40,695 nt of DNA from Bacteroidota bacterium (GTDB taxonomy: Bacteria; Bacteroidota; Bacteroidia; Bacteroidales; JADFUO01): assembly GCA_030622635.1 (NCBI GenBank), contig JAUXFX010000006.1, positions 1-40,695 on the forward strand, written 5' to 3'. This document shows positions 1 to 8,550 of this stretch, in pieces. Each line of letters begins with the position of its first letter. The first letter of the stretch is position 1. The position numbers and the translations under genes are program-made. Under the pieces are notes generated by a model that was not told the origin of the DNA, did not search any database, and worked only from the letters and a program-made list of their open reading frames with translations.

Positions 1-84
1 TATATGCCTTGCCGAGGTTTTTAAAGCATTTTATTGACAAAGGATTTACGATTGGGAAGCTTTTAGAAGAAAATTAATTAGAGT

Positions 85-471
85 TTATTGTAATTTTGAA
101 TTTGTTTTAAAGACCACAAAGCATGAATTAATAATAATTAAAGAACTAGTAACAAATTGTGACCGGTTAGCCAGCCTTAAACATTCATCTGTAAATCCTT
201 TGGTTTTTACGGAGCAGGGTGTTGCAATGCTTTCTTCAGTATTGCGGTCGCCTAAAGCAATTGCAATTAACATTGAAATTATGAGAGCATTTGCTAAATA
301 CAGAGCTATGTTAATTGAAACCGGGACTTAAAATTTGAACTCAAAGATCTGGATGATAAAATAAATAAAGTATTCAAGTTTTTGCTTAATAAAATTGATG
401 CTTTACATCAAAATAAAATAGAAGAAAAACCAAGAAAAAGAATTGGTTATAAAAACTTTGATAATGAATAA
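85..471 (+). pseudogene. Decayed ORF6N-domain (phage/MGE-type DNA-binding) protein, frameshifted
   Basis: A + strand frame reads ...[54 protein letters not shown], which is ORF6N-like ([13 protein letters not shown]...NIxIMRAF). After the stop a second frame continues KFELKDLDDKINKVFKFLLNKIDALHQNKIEEKPRKRIGYKNFDNE*, typical of ORF6N protein tails. The 5' end is degenerate and the left boundary is approximate. Confidence 0.62.
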
Positions 472-500
472 TCAACAAAGAACTACAAATCACAAAATTT

Positions 501-620
501 GAAACCCATCGCCGGCAACTTCAACGTGCCGTAGACCACACAGAAAACAAAATTGATGAGTTGGTTTATGAGCTTTATGGATTGACGGAGGAGGAGATTG
601 GGATAGTGGAGGATTTATAA
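501..620 (+). pseudogene. C-terminal remnant of a restriction-modification (type IIG/N6-adenine methylase-like) protein
   Basis: The frame reads ETHRRQLQRAVDHTENKIDELVYELYGLTEEEIGIVEDL*. The motif xxIDELVYELYGLTEEEIxIVE is typical of the extreme C-terminus of Eco57I/PglX-like methylase-nucleases. No upstream body is present. Confidence 0.55.
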
Positions 621-759
621 AATGATTATATTTGCTAAAAATAAATATAGCGAATGTTTATTTCTTGTATAAATGAGTTGGCAATAATTGCTAAAAAAAA
701 TAATAAGTGAAATTTTCATTAATAATTTAAAAAATTGTAAATTTGTTAAAAAACATGTT

Positions 760-921
760 ATGACAACCATTCAACTAAAAAACGCTTTAATTCAAAGGAT
801 ATCCGAGATAGAAGATATATCCTTTCTTGAAGCTATAAAAACAATATTAGAAGCAAAATCAAAAGGTACGAAATCCTTAAATTTTACATTCACAGAAATA
901 AAAGCAATACCTATTCCATAA
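760..921 (+). CDS. Small hypothetical protein, antitoxin-like (MTTIQLKNALIQRISEIEDISFLEAIKTILEAKS...)
   Basis: 53 aa ORF with an ATG at 760, inside the listed 688 ORF. The N-terminus resembles small Bacteroidetes proteins often placed as antitoxin partners. No toxin ORF follows here. Confidence 0.45.
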   Translation: MTTIQLKNALIQRISEIEDISFLEAIKTILEAKSKGTKSLNFTFTEIKAIPIP

Positions 922-1183
922 AACTAAATCGCCGAATTAATAAAGAACTCCAACTACTCTCTACTTTTGTCTTCCCGATTTAGTCGGTTTGTTTTCTACT
1001 CATTTGAAAATAATTAGTCCTTATTTCCCCTATACCCTTATTCCCCCTATTTCCCTTACAACCGCAGGGCGTCCGTATGAAGCGAAGCAAATCCGTATGG
1101 ATGGATTTCCCTTATTTCCTATATTTTGACATGGAAACTGACAATTATTCGGAGTAAATATTTATAATTTTATTATAATTATT

Positions 1184-3271
1184 TCACAGGCAGTATTTCT
1201 CCATCTCCTTTAAGGCGGCTTCTAAGCCGAGTTCAGCAGCTTTTTGCAAATCAACACAACCTTGATTGTTCTGTCCGGTTTTAATTTTTGACAGTCCTCT
1301 TATTGCATAAGATAATGCAAAATCAGGACTTTTTCTTATTGAAATATTCAAATCGTCAATTGCTTTTAAATAATTTTCAAGATTATAATTGGCAAATCCG
1401 CGGTAAGTATAAGGATCAGAATAACTTTTTTTAATTTTAATAGATTTATCAAAATCCTGGATCGAACTTTTAAAATCTTTCAGATTATATTTTGCAAACC
1501 CGCGTTTAAAATAAATAGTATGATGTTTTAGTCCAAGGTTCAGGGATGTATTAAAATCCTTAATTGCACTTTCAAACTTGCCCAAATCACATTTGGTATT
1601 ACCGCGGTTCGCATAAGCTTGTGCAAAATCCGGATTCAAAAAAATGGCTTTGTTGAAGTCAGTAATGGCTTTATCAGAATTACCTGATTTCCGGTAAGCA
1701 TTTCCCCTGTTATTGATAGCGATAACAAATTCAGGTTTAATTTTGATAGCTGTGTTAAAATCGCTTATTGCTAAATTAAAATATCCAAGGTTAGTATTGG
1801 CTAAACCACGATTATTAAAAGCATCAGCATAATCAGGGTTCAATTCAATAGCTCTGTTAAAATCGTTGATAGCTCCCTGATAATCTCCAGATTTTCCTTT
1901 GGCATTGCCCCTGTTATTATAAGATACCGGATTTTCAGGGTCTGATTTTATTGCTTGATTATAATCCGAAATTGCACCTGAAAGGTCTCCTGAATTGGCT
2001 TTGGCATTTCCTCGGTCGTTCCATGCCATTGTCGCTTCGGGAAATTGCTCAATAACATTGCTCCATAAAGTTATGCTGCTTTTCCATGTTTTATTTTGCT
2101 GGTATGTTAATAAACCCAGAAAAATTATATATGCAGTAAAAATTATACAAGTGATTATTTTTGTGATTTTTCCTCTTTTTAAAAGATTATTGCAGCTAAT
2201 ACCTGCTATCATAAATATTCCGACTGATGAGAGATAAATGTAACGGTCTGCCATAAAATAATTTCCATAAGGAATATTGAAAATTTTCAGAACAAAAAAT
2301 ATATTGATAATAAAAAACAATATTCCAAAAGCTATTGGTCTTGAACGCCTGATAGTAAATACCAAAACAATAATAATTGCAATTACAGGAATAATATAAA
2401 GATAGTATTGAAAAGGAAAAATTTCACCGGCTCTAACAGGATAGGGGTAAAATGCCGAGAGATTTACAGGAACAATCAATTTTATTATATATTGAATAAA
2501 TGCAAAACCCGCGAAAATAATTCTTTCAAAAAATGAATATCCTGTTTCACTCAAGTTAATCCAGAATGATTGTTGTGCCAGTCGGGCAATAAATCCAAAA
2601 ATTATCGCAGTAATAAAAAATGGTATTTTTTCAATAATGACATGTTTGCTTAAAAAATTTCTTTTTAATAAAAAATCAATAGCCGGCAATGTCAGGCATA
2701 ATGTAATTGCCTGTGATTTTGATAATACTGATAATAAAAATAACAGGAATGAAAAGATATAAAACCTGTTTTTATTATGTTCGGTATATTTAATGTAGTT
2801 TATCAGAGAAGCCAAATAAAAAAAGGTATATAGCAGGTTTTTGCGTTCGGAAATCCATGCCACGGATTCAACTCCCATAGTGCTTACGCCGAATAATAAT
2901 GCGGCAATTGTTGAAATTTTAATATTTTTAAAAAGTTTGTAAATAAACCAAAACACAAAGGAAGTATTCAATAGATGAATTAAAATATTGGTAAAATGAT
3001 ACTGTCCTGGATTTAATCCGCCTAACAAATAATCAATTGATAATGAAAGCATTGTTAACGGGTGATAGTGACCATCAAAGAAAGTGAAGAAATAATTATA
3101 AATATTTATAAAAGAAAAATGTTTTATGCCTGAATTTTCTAAAATGTATCTGTGGTCATCAAAATTTGTAAATCCATTATTAAAAGCAGGTAAATAAATA
3201 AGCAATGTAATGAATAGTATGAATGAAACAGAAAAAATAATAGTGTAATTAAATTTATTTAACTTCCTCAT
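1184..3271 (-). CDS. Multi-pass membrane protein with TMTC/PMT-like N-terminus and about eight C-terminal TPR repeats
   Basis: N-terminus LPAFNNGFTNFDDHRYILEN and many TM segments, then repeated TPR units (AWNDRGNAKANSGDLSGAISDYNQAIKSDPEN...). An ATG at 3271 (MRKLNKFNYT) is preferred over the TTG at 3307. Confidence 0.8.
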   Translation of the reverse strand: MRKLNKFNYTIIFSVSFILFITLLIYLPAFNNGFTNFDDHRYILENSGIKHFSFINIYNYFFTFFDGHYHPLTMLSLSIDYLLGGLNPGQYHFTNILIHLLNTSFVFWFIYKLFKNIKISTIAALLFGVSTMGVESVAWISERKNLLYTFFYLASLINYIKYTEHNKNRFYIFSFLLFLLSVLSKSQAITLCLTLPAIDFLLKRNFLSKHVIIEKIPFFITAIIFGFIARLAQQSFWINLSETGYSFFERIIFAGFAFIQYIIKLIVPVNLSAFYPYPVRAGEIFPFQYYLYIIPVIAIIIVLVFTIRRSRPIAFGILFFIINIFFVLKIFNIPYGNYFMADRYIYLSSVGIFMIAGISCNNLLKRGKITKIITCIIFTAYIIFLGLLTYQQNKTWKSSITLWSNVIEQFPEATMAWNDRGNAKANSGDLSGAISDYNQAIKSDPENPVSYNNRGNAKGKSGDYQGAINDFNRAIELNPDYADAFNNRGLANTNLGYFNLAISDFNTAIKIKPEFVIAINNRGNAYRKSGNSDKAITDFNKAIFLNPDFAQAYANRGNTKCDLGKFESAIKDFNTSLNLGLKHHTIYFKRGFAKYNLKDFKSSIQDFDKSIKIKKSYSDPYTYRGFANYNLENYLKAIDDLNISIRKSPDFALSYAIRGLSKIKTGQNNQGCVDLQKAAELGLEAALKEMEKYCL

Positions 3272-3324
3272 TAGACAAGGATTATGAAATATTTTATTGT
3301 AAGGCAAAAATACAAAAATATTTT

Positions 3325-3356
3325 TCTTGATTTTTTTTAAAATTAAATTATTTTTG
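3325..3356 (+). promoter_or_regulatory. Candidate Bacteroidetes-type promoter for the DUF2795 gene
   Basis: TTG (3327-3329), 19 nt spacer, TATTTTTG (3349-3356), matching TTTG-N19-TAnnTTTG reasonably well, 31 nt upstream of the ATG at 3388. Confidence 0.45.
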
Positions 3357-3387
3357 CAAAAAATTCAAAGCATAAAATTTTACGTAT

Positions 3388-3609
3388 ATGTATTGGACAC
3401 TTGAATTAGCATCAAAGCTCGAAGATGCACCATGGCCTGCAACAAAAGATGAATTAATTGATTTTTGTATAAGGTCGGGAGCTCCTATGGAAGTTATTGA
3501 AAACTTAAGAGAAGTAGAAGATGAGGGCGAAGCTTATGATAAAATAGAAGACCTTTGGCCCGATTATCCTACCCGTGAAGATTTCTTTTTTCACGAAGAT
3601 GAGTATTAA
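3388..3609 (+). CDS. DUF2795 domain-containing protein
   Basis: MYWTLELASKLEDAPWPATKDELIDFCIRSGAPMEVIENLREVEDEGEAYDKIEDLWPDYPT matches the DUF2795 pattern (L...PATKxELIxxA...GAPxxVxxxL). Confidence 0.8.
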   Translation: MYWTLELASKLEDAPWPATKDELIDFCIRSGAPMEVIENLREVEDEGEAYDKIEDLWPDYPTREDFFFHEDEY

Positions 3610-4132
3610 AAACACTAAAATTTACCTTTCCGTATTTTCTTTGTTGTGAAAAGTGAGGCAGGTGTTCAAGTTCTGTTTTTTTTGAATGTTCAATTATCAG
3701 CCATCCTTGTTTGTTTAAAAGCTGCCGGCTGAATATCAGTTCGGGGATTTTTTCAATTCCTTCAAGGTCATAAGGCGGGTCTGCAAAAATAATATCATAA
3801 GTTTTGTTTGTAAACTTAAGGAAATTAAACACATTGGCTCTTATAATATTTATATTATCAAAATTTAGTTTTTGAACGGTTTCCTTTATAAAATCCGCAC
3901 ATTTAAAATTTTGTTCCACAGCAGTAATTTCTTTACAGTTTCTTGAGGCAAATTCATAGGAAATGTTACCGGTTCCGGCAAAAAGGTCAAGTACAACCAA
4001 TTCGTCAAAATCAAAATTATTAATTAAAATGTTGAATAAACTTTCTTTGGCTAAATCGGTTGTAGGCCTGACAGGTAAATTTTTAGGAGCAATTATTTTT
4101 CTGCTTTTATGACTGCCGCTTATAATTCGCAC
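3569..4132 (-). CDS. rsmD: 16S rRNA (guanine(966)-N(2))-methyltransferase RsmD
   Basis: MRIISGSHKSRKIIAP...RPTTDLAKESLFNIL...VLDLFAGTGNISYEFASR...IIFADPPYDLEGIEKIPELI: SAM-binding motif and DPPY motif of RsmD. Confidence 0.92.
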   Translation of the reverse strand: MRIISGSHKSRKIIAPKNLPVRPTTDLAKESLFNILINNFDFDELVVLDLFAGTGNISYEFASRNCKEITAVEQNFKCADFIKETVQKLNFDNINIIRANVFNFLKFTNKTYDIIFADPPYDLEGIEKIPELIFSRQLLNKQGWLIIEHSKKTELEHLPHFSQQRKYGKVNFSVFNTHLREKRNLHG

Positions 4133-5013
4133 AAACTGATATTTAAAAGGTTATAATAGTAATTTGAAGGCACCTCATCTAAAACATAACTATATTTAAA
4201 GTAATCGTTTCGTTCGATAAAACTGATATTCCGGATATAGTTGAATAATATTTCGTAATAATTTGAACTTTTATTTATTTCTCCTAACAAGACCAGATCA
4301 ATGGTTTCCGGATTGAGCTTAAGTTGTTCAAGTGTGAAAATTAAAAAATAAATTAAATCTTCCTTAGTGCGGTATTTGAAAGCATTGTAATAGATAAGTT
4401 GTTTATCTTCAATAATAATGATGTCAAAATATGATGAGCGTATGTTTGTAAAAACTTTATTTTTTAAACTTTGATTTTTATGATTTATTAGCAGACTTTC
4501 AATTAAAGTGCTTGAAAAATTCGAAATTTTGTATTTGTAAAATTTGCTTCTGATCTTTTCCCTGATACAATTCGGAATTGTATAAATATTATATGCTTCA
4601 AGGTTTTTCAGTTCGTCAAAAAATATTTCTTCGTCGTGCTGGATTTTATGATTGAATTTCAGGTATGAATCTATTTCCGATTTATCAAAAAGCGGTGATG
4701 GGACAAGTGTTGATTTCTGACTTTCAAAGTTTATATTAATGGTAAAAAAAGCCCTTTTTAAAAGTTCATTTTCTGAAATAATGTTTTCAATTTCATTACA
4801 CAGTGTTTCGTAATCTTCAATTTCCTGAAAGAAATAAGATTTGATAGCAAGGTGTTTATTCCGCTCAATGTCAATAACACAAAAAGAAAATCCATCCAGC
4901 GAGAACTGAATGGATAATAAATAATCTTTATAATAATCTGAATAAGACCTTGAACTGTCTTTTGTCAGAACTTTATCAATATAATTTGCATTAGCAATAG
5001 TATGTGACGACAT
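4120..5013 (-). CDS. DUF3822 family protein
   Basis: Upstream of and overlapping rsmD. YLLSIQFSLDGFSFCVIDIERNKHLAIKSY and LVLLGEI match the Bacteroidetes DUF3822 pattern and usual synteny. Confidence 0.75.
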   Translation of the reverse strand: MSSHTIANANYIDKVLTKDSSRSYSDYYKDYLLSIQFSLDGFSFCVIDIERNKHLAIKSYFFQEIEDYETLCNEIENIISENELLKRAFFTININFESQKSTLVPSPLFDKSEIDSYLKFNHKIQHDEEIFFDELKNLEAYNIYTIPNCIREKIRSKFYKYKISNFSSTLIESLLINHKNQSLKNKVFTNIRSSYFDIIIIEDKQLIYYNAFKYRTKEDLIYFLIFTLEQLKLNPETIDLVLLGEINKSSNYYEILFNYIRNISFIERNDYFKYSYVLDEVPSNYYYNLLNISLCEL

Positions 5014-5027
5014 CTAACATATAGTTG

Positions 5028-5630
5028 TTAAAATTCCCAGTTTCCGTCGGTAGAAGCTTCCGTCATTGAACCTAATTTTAAGCCGGGGAACCTGTCAATT
5101 TCTTTTTTTGATTTTATCAGATTTATAATCAACTGCCTATCTAATCCCTTTAAAAAATATTCATAAAGAGCAGAAATTTCAAAAACATTAATTTTAACTC
5201 TACCTTGTTCAATTTCTCCTGCATTTATTTCAAATTCTATAGTATCGGTAAAAGGAATAAACCGGATTTCATCAATAACAAAGTTGAGGCGTTTACCGAA
5301 AAGTGAATCCCCAACATTAATATAGCCAATAGTGTCATTGATTGTTTTTGTAAAAGTAGTGTCTTCAGGGTCAGGGATAATATTTACCACAGGAATTTCG
5401 CCGGTATGTAAAAATTCAATCAACGAGTCAAAAGAAGCAGTGTATTTGTTGTTTATTGTCCGGTAAATCATCTGACTTGTTCTAATGTCTTTAAGCTGTT
5501 GAATGACTTCCAGTTCGCGTATTTTTTTTTCTTTTTTAAATCTAACGGGTTCTAAAATACTCTCATATACAAAGTATGCCAGTAAAATTATTACAATTGC
5601 TAAAACGATTTTGATGATATTATTTTTCAT
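5028..5630 (-). CDS. Hypothetical single-pass membrane protein
   Basis: N-terminal TM (IIKIVLAIVIILLAYFVYESI), then a conserved-looking soluble region (QQLKDIRTSQMIYRTINNKYTASFDSLIEFL). Probable operon with DUF3822 and rsmD. Confidence 0.6.
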   Translation of the reverse strand: MKNNIIKIVLAIVIILLAYFVYESILEPVRFKKEKKIRELEVIQQLKDIRTSQMIYRTINNKYTASFDSLIEFLHTGEIPVVNIIPDPEDTTFTKTINDTIGYINVGDSLFGKRLNFVIDEIRFIPFTDTIEFEINAGEIEQGRVKINVFEISALYEYFLKGLDRQLIINLIKSKKEIDRFPGLKLGSMTEASTDGNWEF

Positions 5631-5684
5631 AACGAATTATTTTTTATGTGAATGCAAATTTATAAAAATATTTTAATAACAAGA

Positions 5685-5719
5685 TTTTTTTGTAAAGAAA
5701 TAAATTTTTTGTATCTTGC
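5685..5719 (+). promoter_or_regulatory. Candidate promoter for the GYD-domain gene
   Basis: TTTTTTTG (5685-5692), 19 nt spacer, TATCTTGC (5712-5719), an imperfect Bacteroidetes -33/-7 pair about 40 nt upstream of the ATG at 5761. Confidence 0.35.
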
Positions 5720-5760
5720 AATTTCATTTTTAATAAATTTATTAATAACAGGAGGTGATA

Positions 5761-6057
5761 ATGCAAACATACATTTTAATGACCAAATTATCGCCCGATC
5801 TTTCAAAACAAATGAAAGACAGGGCAAAAATAGGTAGAAACTGGCTTGAACATGTTAAGGAAAAATGTCCGGAAGTCAAATTTATTGCTCATTATGCAAT
5901 ATTAGGACAATATGATTTTCTTGACATTTATGAAGCACCCAACGAAGAAGTAGCTGCTAAAGTATCAATGATTAGTCAGGCAAACGGAGCATTTCATGCT
6001 GAAAGCTTGCCCGCAATTCCTTACAAGCGGTTTCTTGAACTTGCTGATGAAATATAA
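5761..6057 (+). CDS. GYD domain-containing protein
   Basis: MQTYILMTKLSPDLSKQMKDRAKIGRNWLEHVKEKCPEVKFIAHYAILGQYDFLDIYEAPNEEVAAKVSM. The ATG at 5761 follows a strong AGGAGGTGAT. Confidence 0.82.
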   Translation: MQTYILMTKLSPDLSKQMKDRAKIGRNWLEHVKEKCPEVKFIAHYAILGQYDFLDIYEAPNEEVAAKVSMISQANGAFHAESLPAIPYKRFLELADEI

Positions 6058-6088
6058 AATTTCATTAATCTAAACATAGGAGGGGAAT

Positions 6089-6157
6089 ATGTTTCGTGGA
6101 ATTTTATGTGTTTATATTCTTTTAGTTAATTTATTTTCTGCTACTTATAAATTTTAG
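6089..6157 (+). CDS. Candidate small hydrophobic protein, 22 aa
   Basis: ATAGGAGGGGAATATG gives a strong Shine-Dalgarno upstream of MFRGILCVYILLVNLFSATYKF*. Not in the supplied ORF track because of its length. Confidence 0.35.
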   Translation: MFRGILCVYILLVNLFSATYKF

Positions 6158-6235
6158 AAAAATTCATATTCAGAAATTAGATATTTGAAATTAGGCTGTT
6201 AAAATAAGTTTTTTTCAAATTTCGAATTTCGAATT

Positions 6236-6685
6236 TCAAATTTCATTATATTTAGGTATTTTTTTTAGAAAGTTGTAAGTTTTATTTATAAAGTCAATAC
6301 GGCAGCAATAATGGATTATTCCATTTGTAACAATCAGATAATCCACTTGTAAAGTCATATTATATCTTGCAATCTGGTCAAAAGTTTTTTGTGTAATTTT
6401 AACTTCCGGTGCTTTGCACTCAACAATCAATTTTGGCGTGCCTTTATTTGTATAAACAACCACATCAGCGCGTTTTTGCATTTGGTTAAGAGATAAACTT
6501 TTTTCTACAATAATTAATGATTCCGGGAAATTTTTTTCATGAATCAGGTATTCAATAAAATTTTGTCTTACCCACTCCTCTGGTGTCAGTGCAACATATT
6601 TTTTCCTGAACCGGTCGAATATCTCAAGCTTTTGATTGCTTTTTCTTATCTTAAAATTGTATTCCGGAAGATTTAATTTATACAT
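6236..6685 (-). CDS. Type I restriction enzyme R protein N-terminal (HSDR_N-like) domain protein
   Basis: ...YVALTPEEWVRQNFIEYLIHEKNFPESLIIVEKSL...KRADVVVYTNKGTPKLIVECKAPEVKITQKTFDQIARYN: PD-(D/E)xK-like core typical of this stand-alone Bacteroidetes family. Confidence 0.8.
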   Translation of the reverse strand: MYKLNLPEYNFKIRKSNQKLEIFDRFRKKYVALTPEEWVRQNFIEYLIHEKNFPESLIIVEKSLSLNQMQKRADVVVYTNKGTPKLIVECKAPEVKITQKTFDQIARYNMTLQVDYLIVTNGIIHYCCRIDFINKTYNFLKKIPKYNEI

Positions 6686-6735
6686 AATTCAAAGGTAATA
6701 TTTATTTTAAATTCTTTATTTAAAGTAAAAAAAAT

Positions 6736-6743
6736 TAAATTTG
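6736..6743 (+). promoter_or_regulatory. Candidate -7 element (TAAATTTG) for the AMP nucleosidase gene
   Basis: Perfect TAnnTTTG, 18 nt upstream of the ATG at 6762. The -33 element is not clear. Confidence 0.35.
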
Positions 6744-6761
6744 CGTGAAATTATAAAAAAT

Positions 6762-7547
6762 ATGAAAACTAAAGATGAAATTATTAAAAACTGGTTACCA
6801 CGCTACACAGGAACTGAACTTGATGATTTTGGCGAATATATAATTTTAACAAATTTCATTAATTATGTTGAGCTGTTTGCCGAATGGAATAATGTAGAAA
6901 TACATGGTAAAAATAAGCCAATGCCCAATGCCACGGCAAAAAATATAACTATAATCGAGTTTGGGATGGGCAGTGCTAATGCAGCAACAATAATGGATTT
7001 GTTAGGTGCTGTTTCACCTAAAGCTTGTTTATTTTTAGGCAAATGTGGAGGATTAAAGAAAAAGAATAAATTAGGCGATTTGATTTTACCAATTGCTGCA
7101 ATAAGAGGAGAAGGAACATCAAATGATTATTTTCCTGAAAAAGTACCTGCTTTGCCTTCTTTTAATTTACAGAAAGCAATTTCAACTACAATTCGCGATT
7201 ATAAACGGGATTACTGGACAGGAACTGTTTATACAACAAACAGAAGAGTTTGGGAACATGATGAAGAGTTTAAAAAGTACCTAAGAAAAACACGAAGCAT
7301 GGCAATTGACCTGGAAACTGCAACGATTTTTATTGTTGGTTTTGCCAATGAAATACCAACAGGTGCTTTGCTGTTGGTTTCTGACCAGCCAATGATTTCC
7401 GAAGGTGTTAAAACCGAAGAAAGTGACCGGAAAATCTCGGAAAAATTTGTTGAAGAACATCTTAAAATTGGTATTGATTCATTAAACCAGCTAATAAATA
7501 AAGGAGAAACAGTTAAGCATCTTTATTTTGATTATTATGAAATTTAA
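6762..7547 (+). CDS. amn: AMP nucleosidase
   Basis: MKTKDEIIKNWLPRYTGTELDDFGEYIILTNFINYVELFA...EFGMGSANAATIMDLL...LFLGKCGGLK...GEGTSNDYFP...AIDLETATIF matches the short Bacteroidetes AMP nucleosidases. Confidence 0.88.
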   Translation: MKTKDEIIKNWLPRYTGTELDDFGEYIILTNFINYVELFAEWNNVEIHGKNKPMPNATAKNITIIEFGMGSANAATIMDLLGAVSPKACLFLGKCGGLKKKNKLGDLILPIAAIRGEGTSNDYFPEKVPALPSFNLQKAISTTIRDYKRDYWTGTVYTTNRRVWEHDEEFKKYLRKTRSMAIDLETATIFIVGFANEIPTGALLLVSDQPMISEGVKTEESDRKISEKFVEEHLKIGIDSLNQLINKGETVKHLYFDYYEI

Positions 7548-8535
7548 CCAGATAATCACCGATTTAAAGAACAAAATTTATTACCCGGTTTATTTCCTGA
7601 CCGGTGAGGAATCGTTTTATATTGATGAAATATCAAATTATATTGAAAAAAATATTTTGAGCGAAGATGAAAAAGAATTTAATCAAACGGTTATTTACGG
7701 AAGAGAAACAGATGTGCCGACAATTGTCAGCTATGCAAAAAGGTTTCCCATGATGTCGAACTATCAGGTTGTGATAGTTAAAGAAGCTCAACAAGTAAAT
7801 AAAATCGAAGAACTTGCTCCATATATTGAGAATCCCTTAAAATCAACATTACTTGTAATTTGTTATAAGTACAAGAAATTTGACAAACGAACAACTTTTG
7901 CAAAAACTATTGCAAAAAACAGTGTTTTATTTGAATCGGCTAAATTGTATGATAATAAAATTCCTGATTGGATTAATAACTATTTAAAACAAAAAGGATA
8001 TACAATCACACCTAAAGCGTCTTTTTTATTGTCGGAATATCTCGGGGCCGATTTATGTAAAATTTCAAATGAAATAAGTAAGCTGATAATAAATCTACCG
8101 GAAAACACCCAAATAACCGATTTTCATATTGAGGAAAATATCGGGATAAGCAAGGATTTTAATGTATTTGAGCTTCAAAAAATTTTGGGTAAGAAAAATG
8201 TTTATAAAGCCAACCAGATAATAAATTATTTTGCTGCTAATCCTAAGGAAAATCCGATATACAAAATTATCCCGGTTTTATATAGTTTTTTCTCGAAATT
8301 ATTGATTTACCATCAGTTAAAAGACAGGTCAAGGAATAATGTAGCATCAGCTCTTTCAATAAATCCGTATTTTGTTTATGATTATGAAAATGCCGCTAAA
8401 AATTATTCGTTTGAAAAACTGTCAAAAATTATTTCATATCTCAGAGAATATGATGTGAAATCAAAAGGTGTTGGAAATATTTCAGCTAAAGATGGAGAAT
8501 TAATGAAAGAGTTGGTTTTTAAAATATTACATTAA
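7537..8535 (+). CDS. holA: DNA polymerase III subunit delta
   Basis: YPVYFLTGEESFYIDEISNYIE...ERFPMMSNYQVVIVKEAQ-type motifs and FNVFELQKILGKKNVYKANQIINYFAANPKENPIYKIIPVLYSFFSKLLIYH. The ATG overlaps the amn stop. Confidence 0.88.
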   Translation: MKFNQIITDLKNKIYYPVYFLTGEESFYIDEISNYIEKNILSEDEKEFNQTVIYGRETDVPTIVSYAKRFPMMSNYQVVIVKEAQQVNKIEELAPYIENPLKSTLLVICYKYKKFDKRTTFAKTIAKNSVLFESAKLYDNKIPDWINNYLKQKGYTITPKASFLLSEYLGADLCKISNEISKLIINLPENTQITDFHIEENIGISKDFNVFELQKILGKKNVYKANQIINYFAANPKENPIYKIIPVLYSFFSKLLIYHQLKDRSRNNVASALSINPYFVYDYENAAKNYSFEKLSKIISYLREYDVKSKGVGNISAKDGELMKELVFKILH

Positions 8536-8550
8536 TTAAAAGTTAAAAAA

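Noticed and set aside
85-273. Minus-strand ORF 85-273 as a gene
   Set aside because: The plus strand reads a recognisable ORF6N motif here, so the minus-strand ORF is a shadow.
3569-3609. Convergent 41-bp overlap of the DUF2795 gene and rsmD as a novel regulatory arrangement
   Set aside because: Small convergent 3' overlaps are common in compact genomes and nothing else supports a special function.
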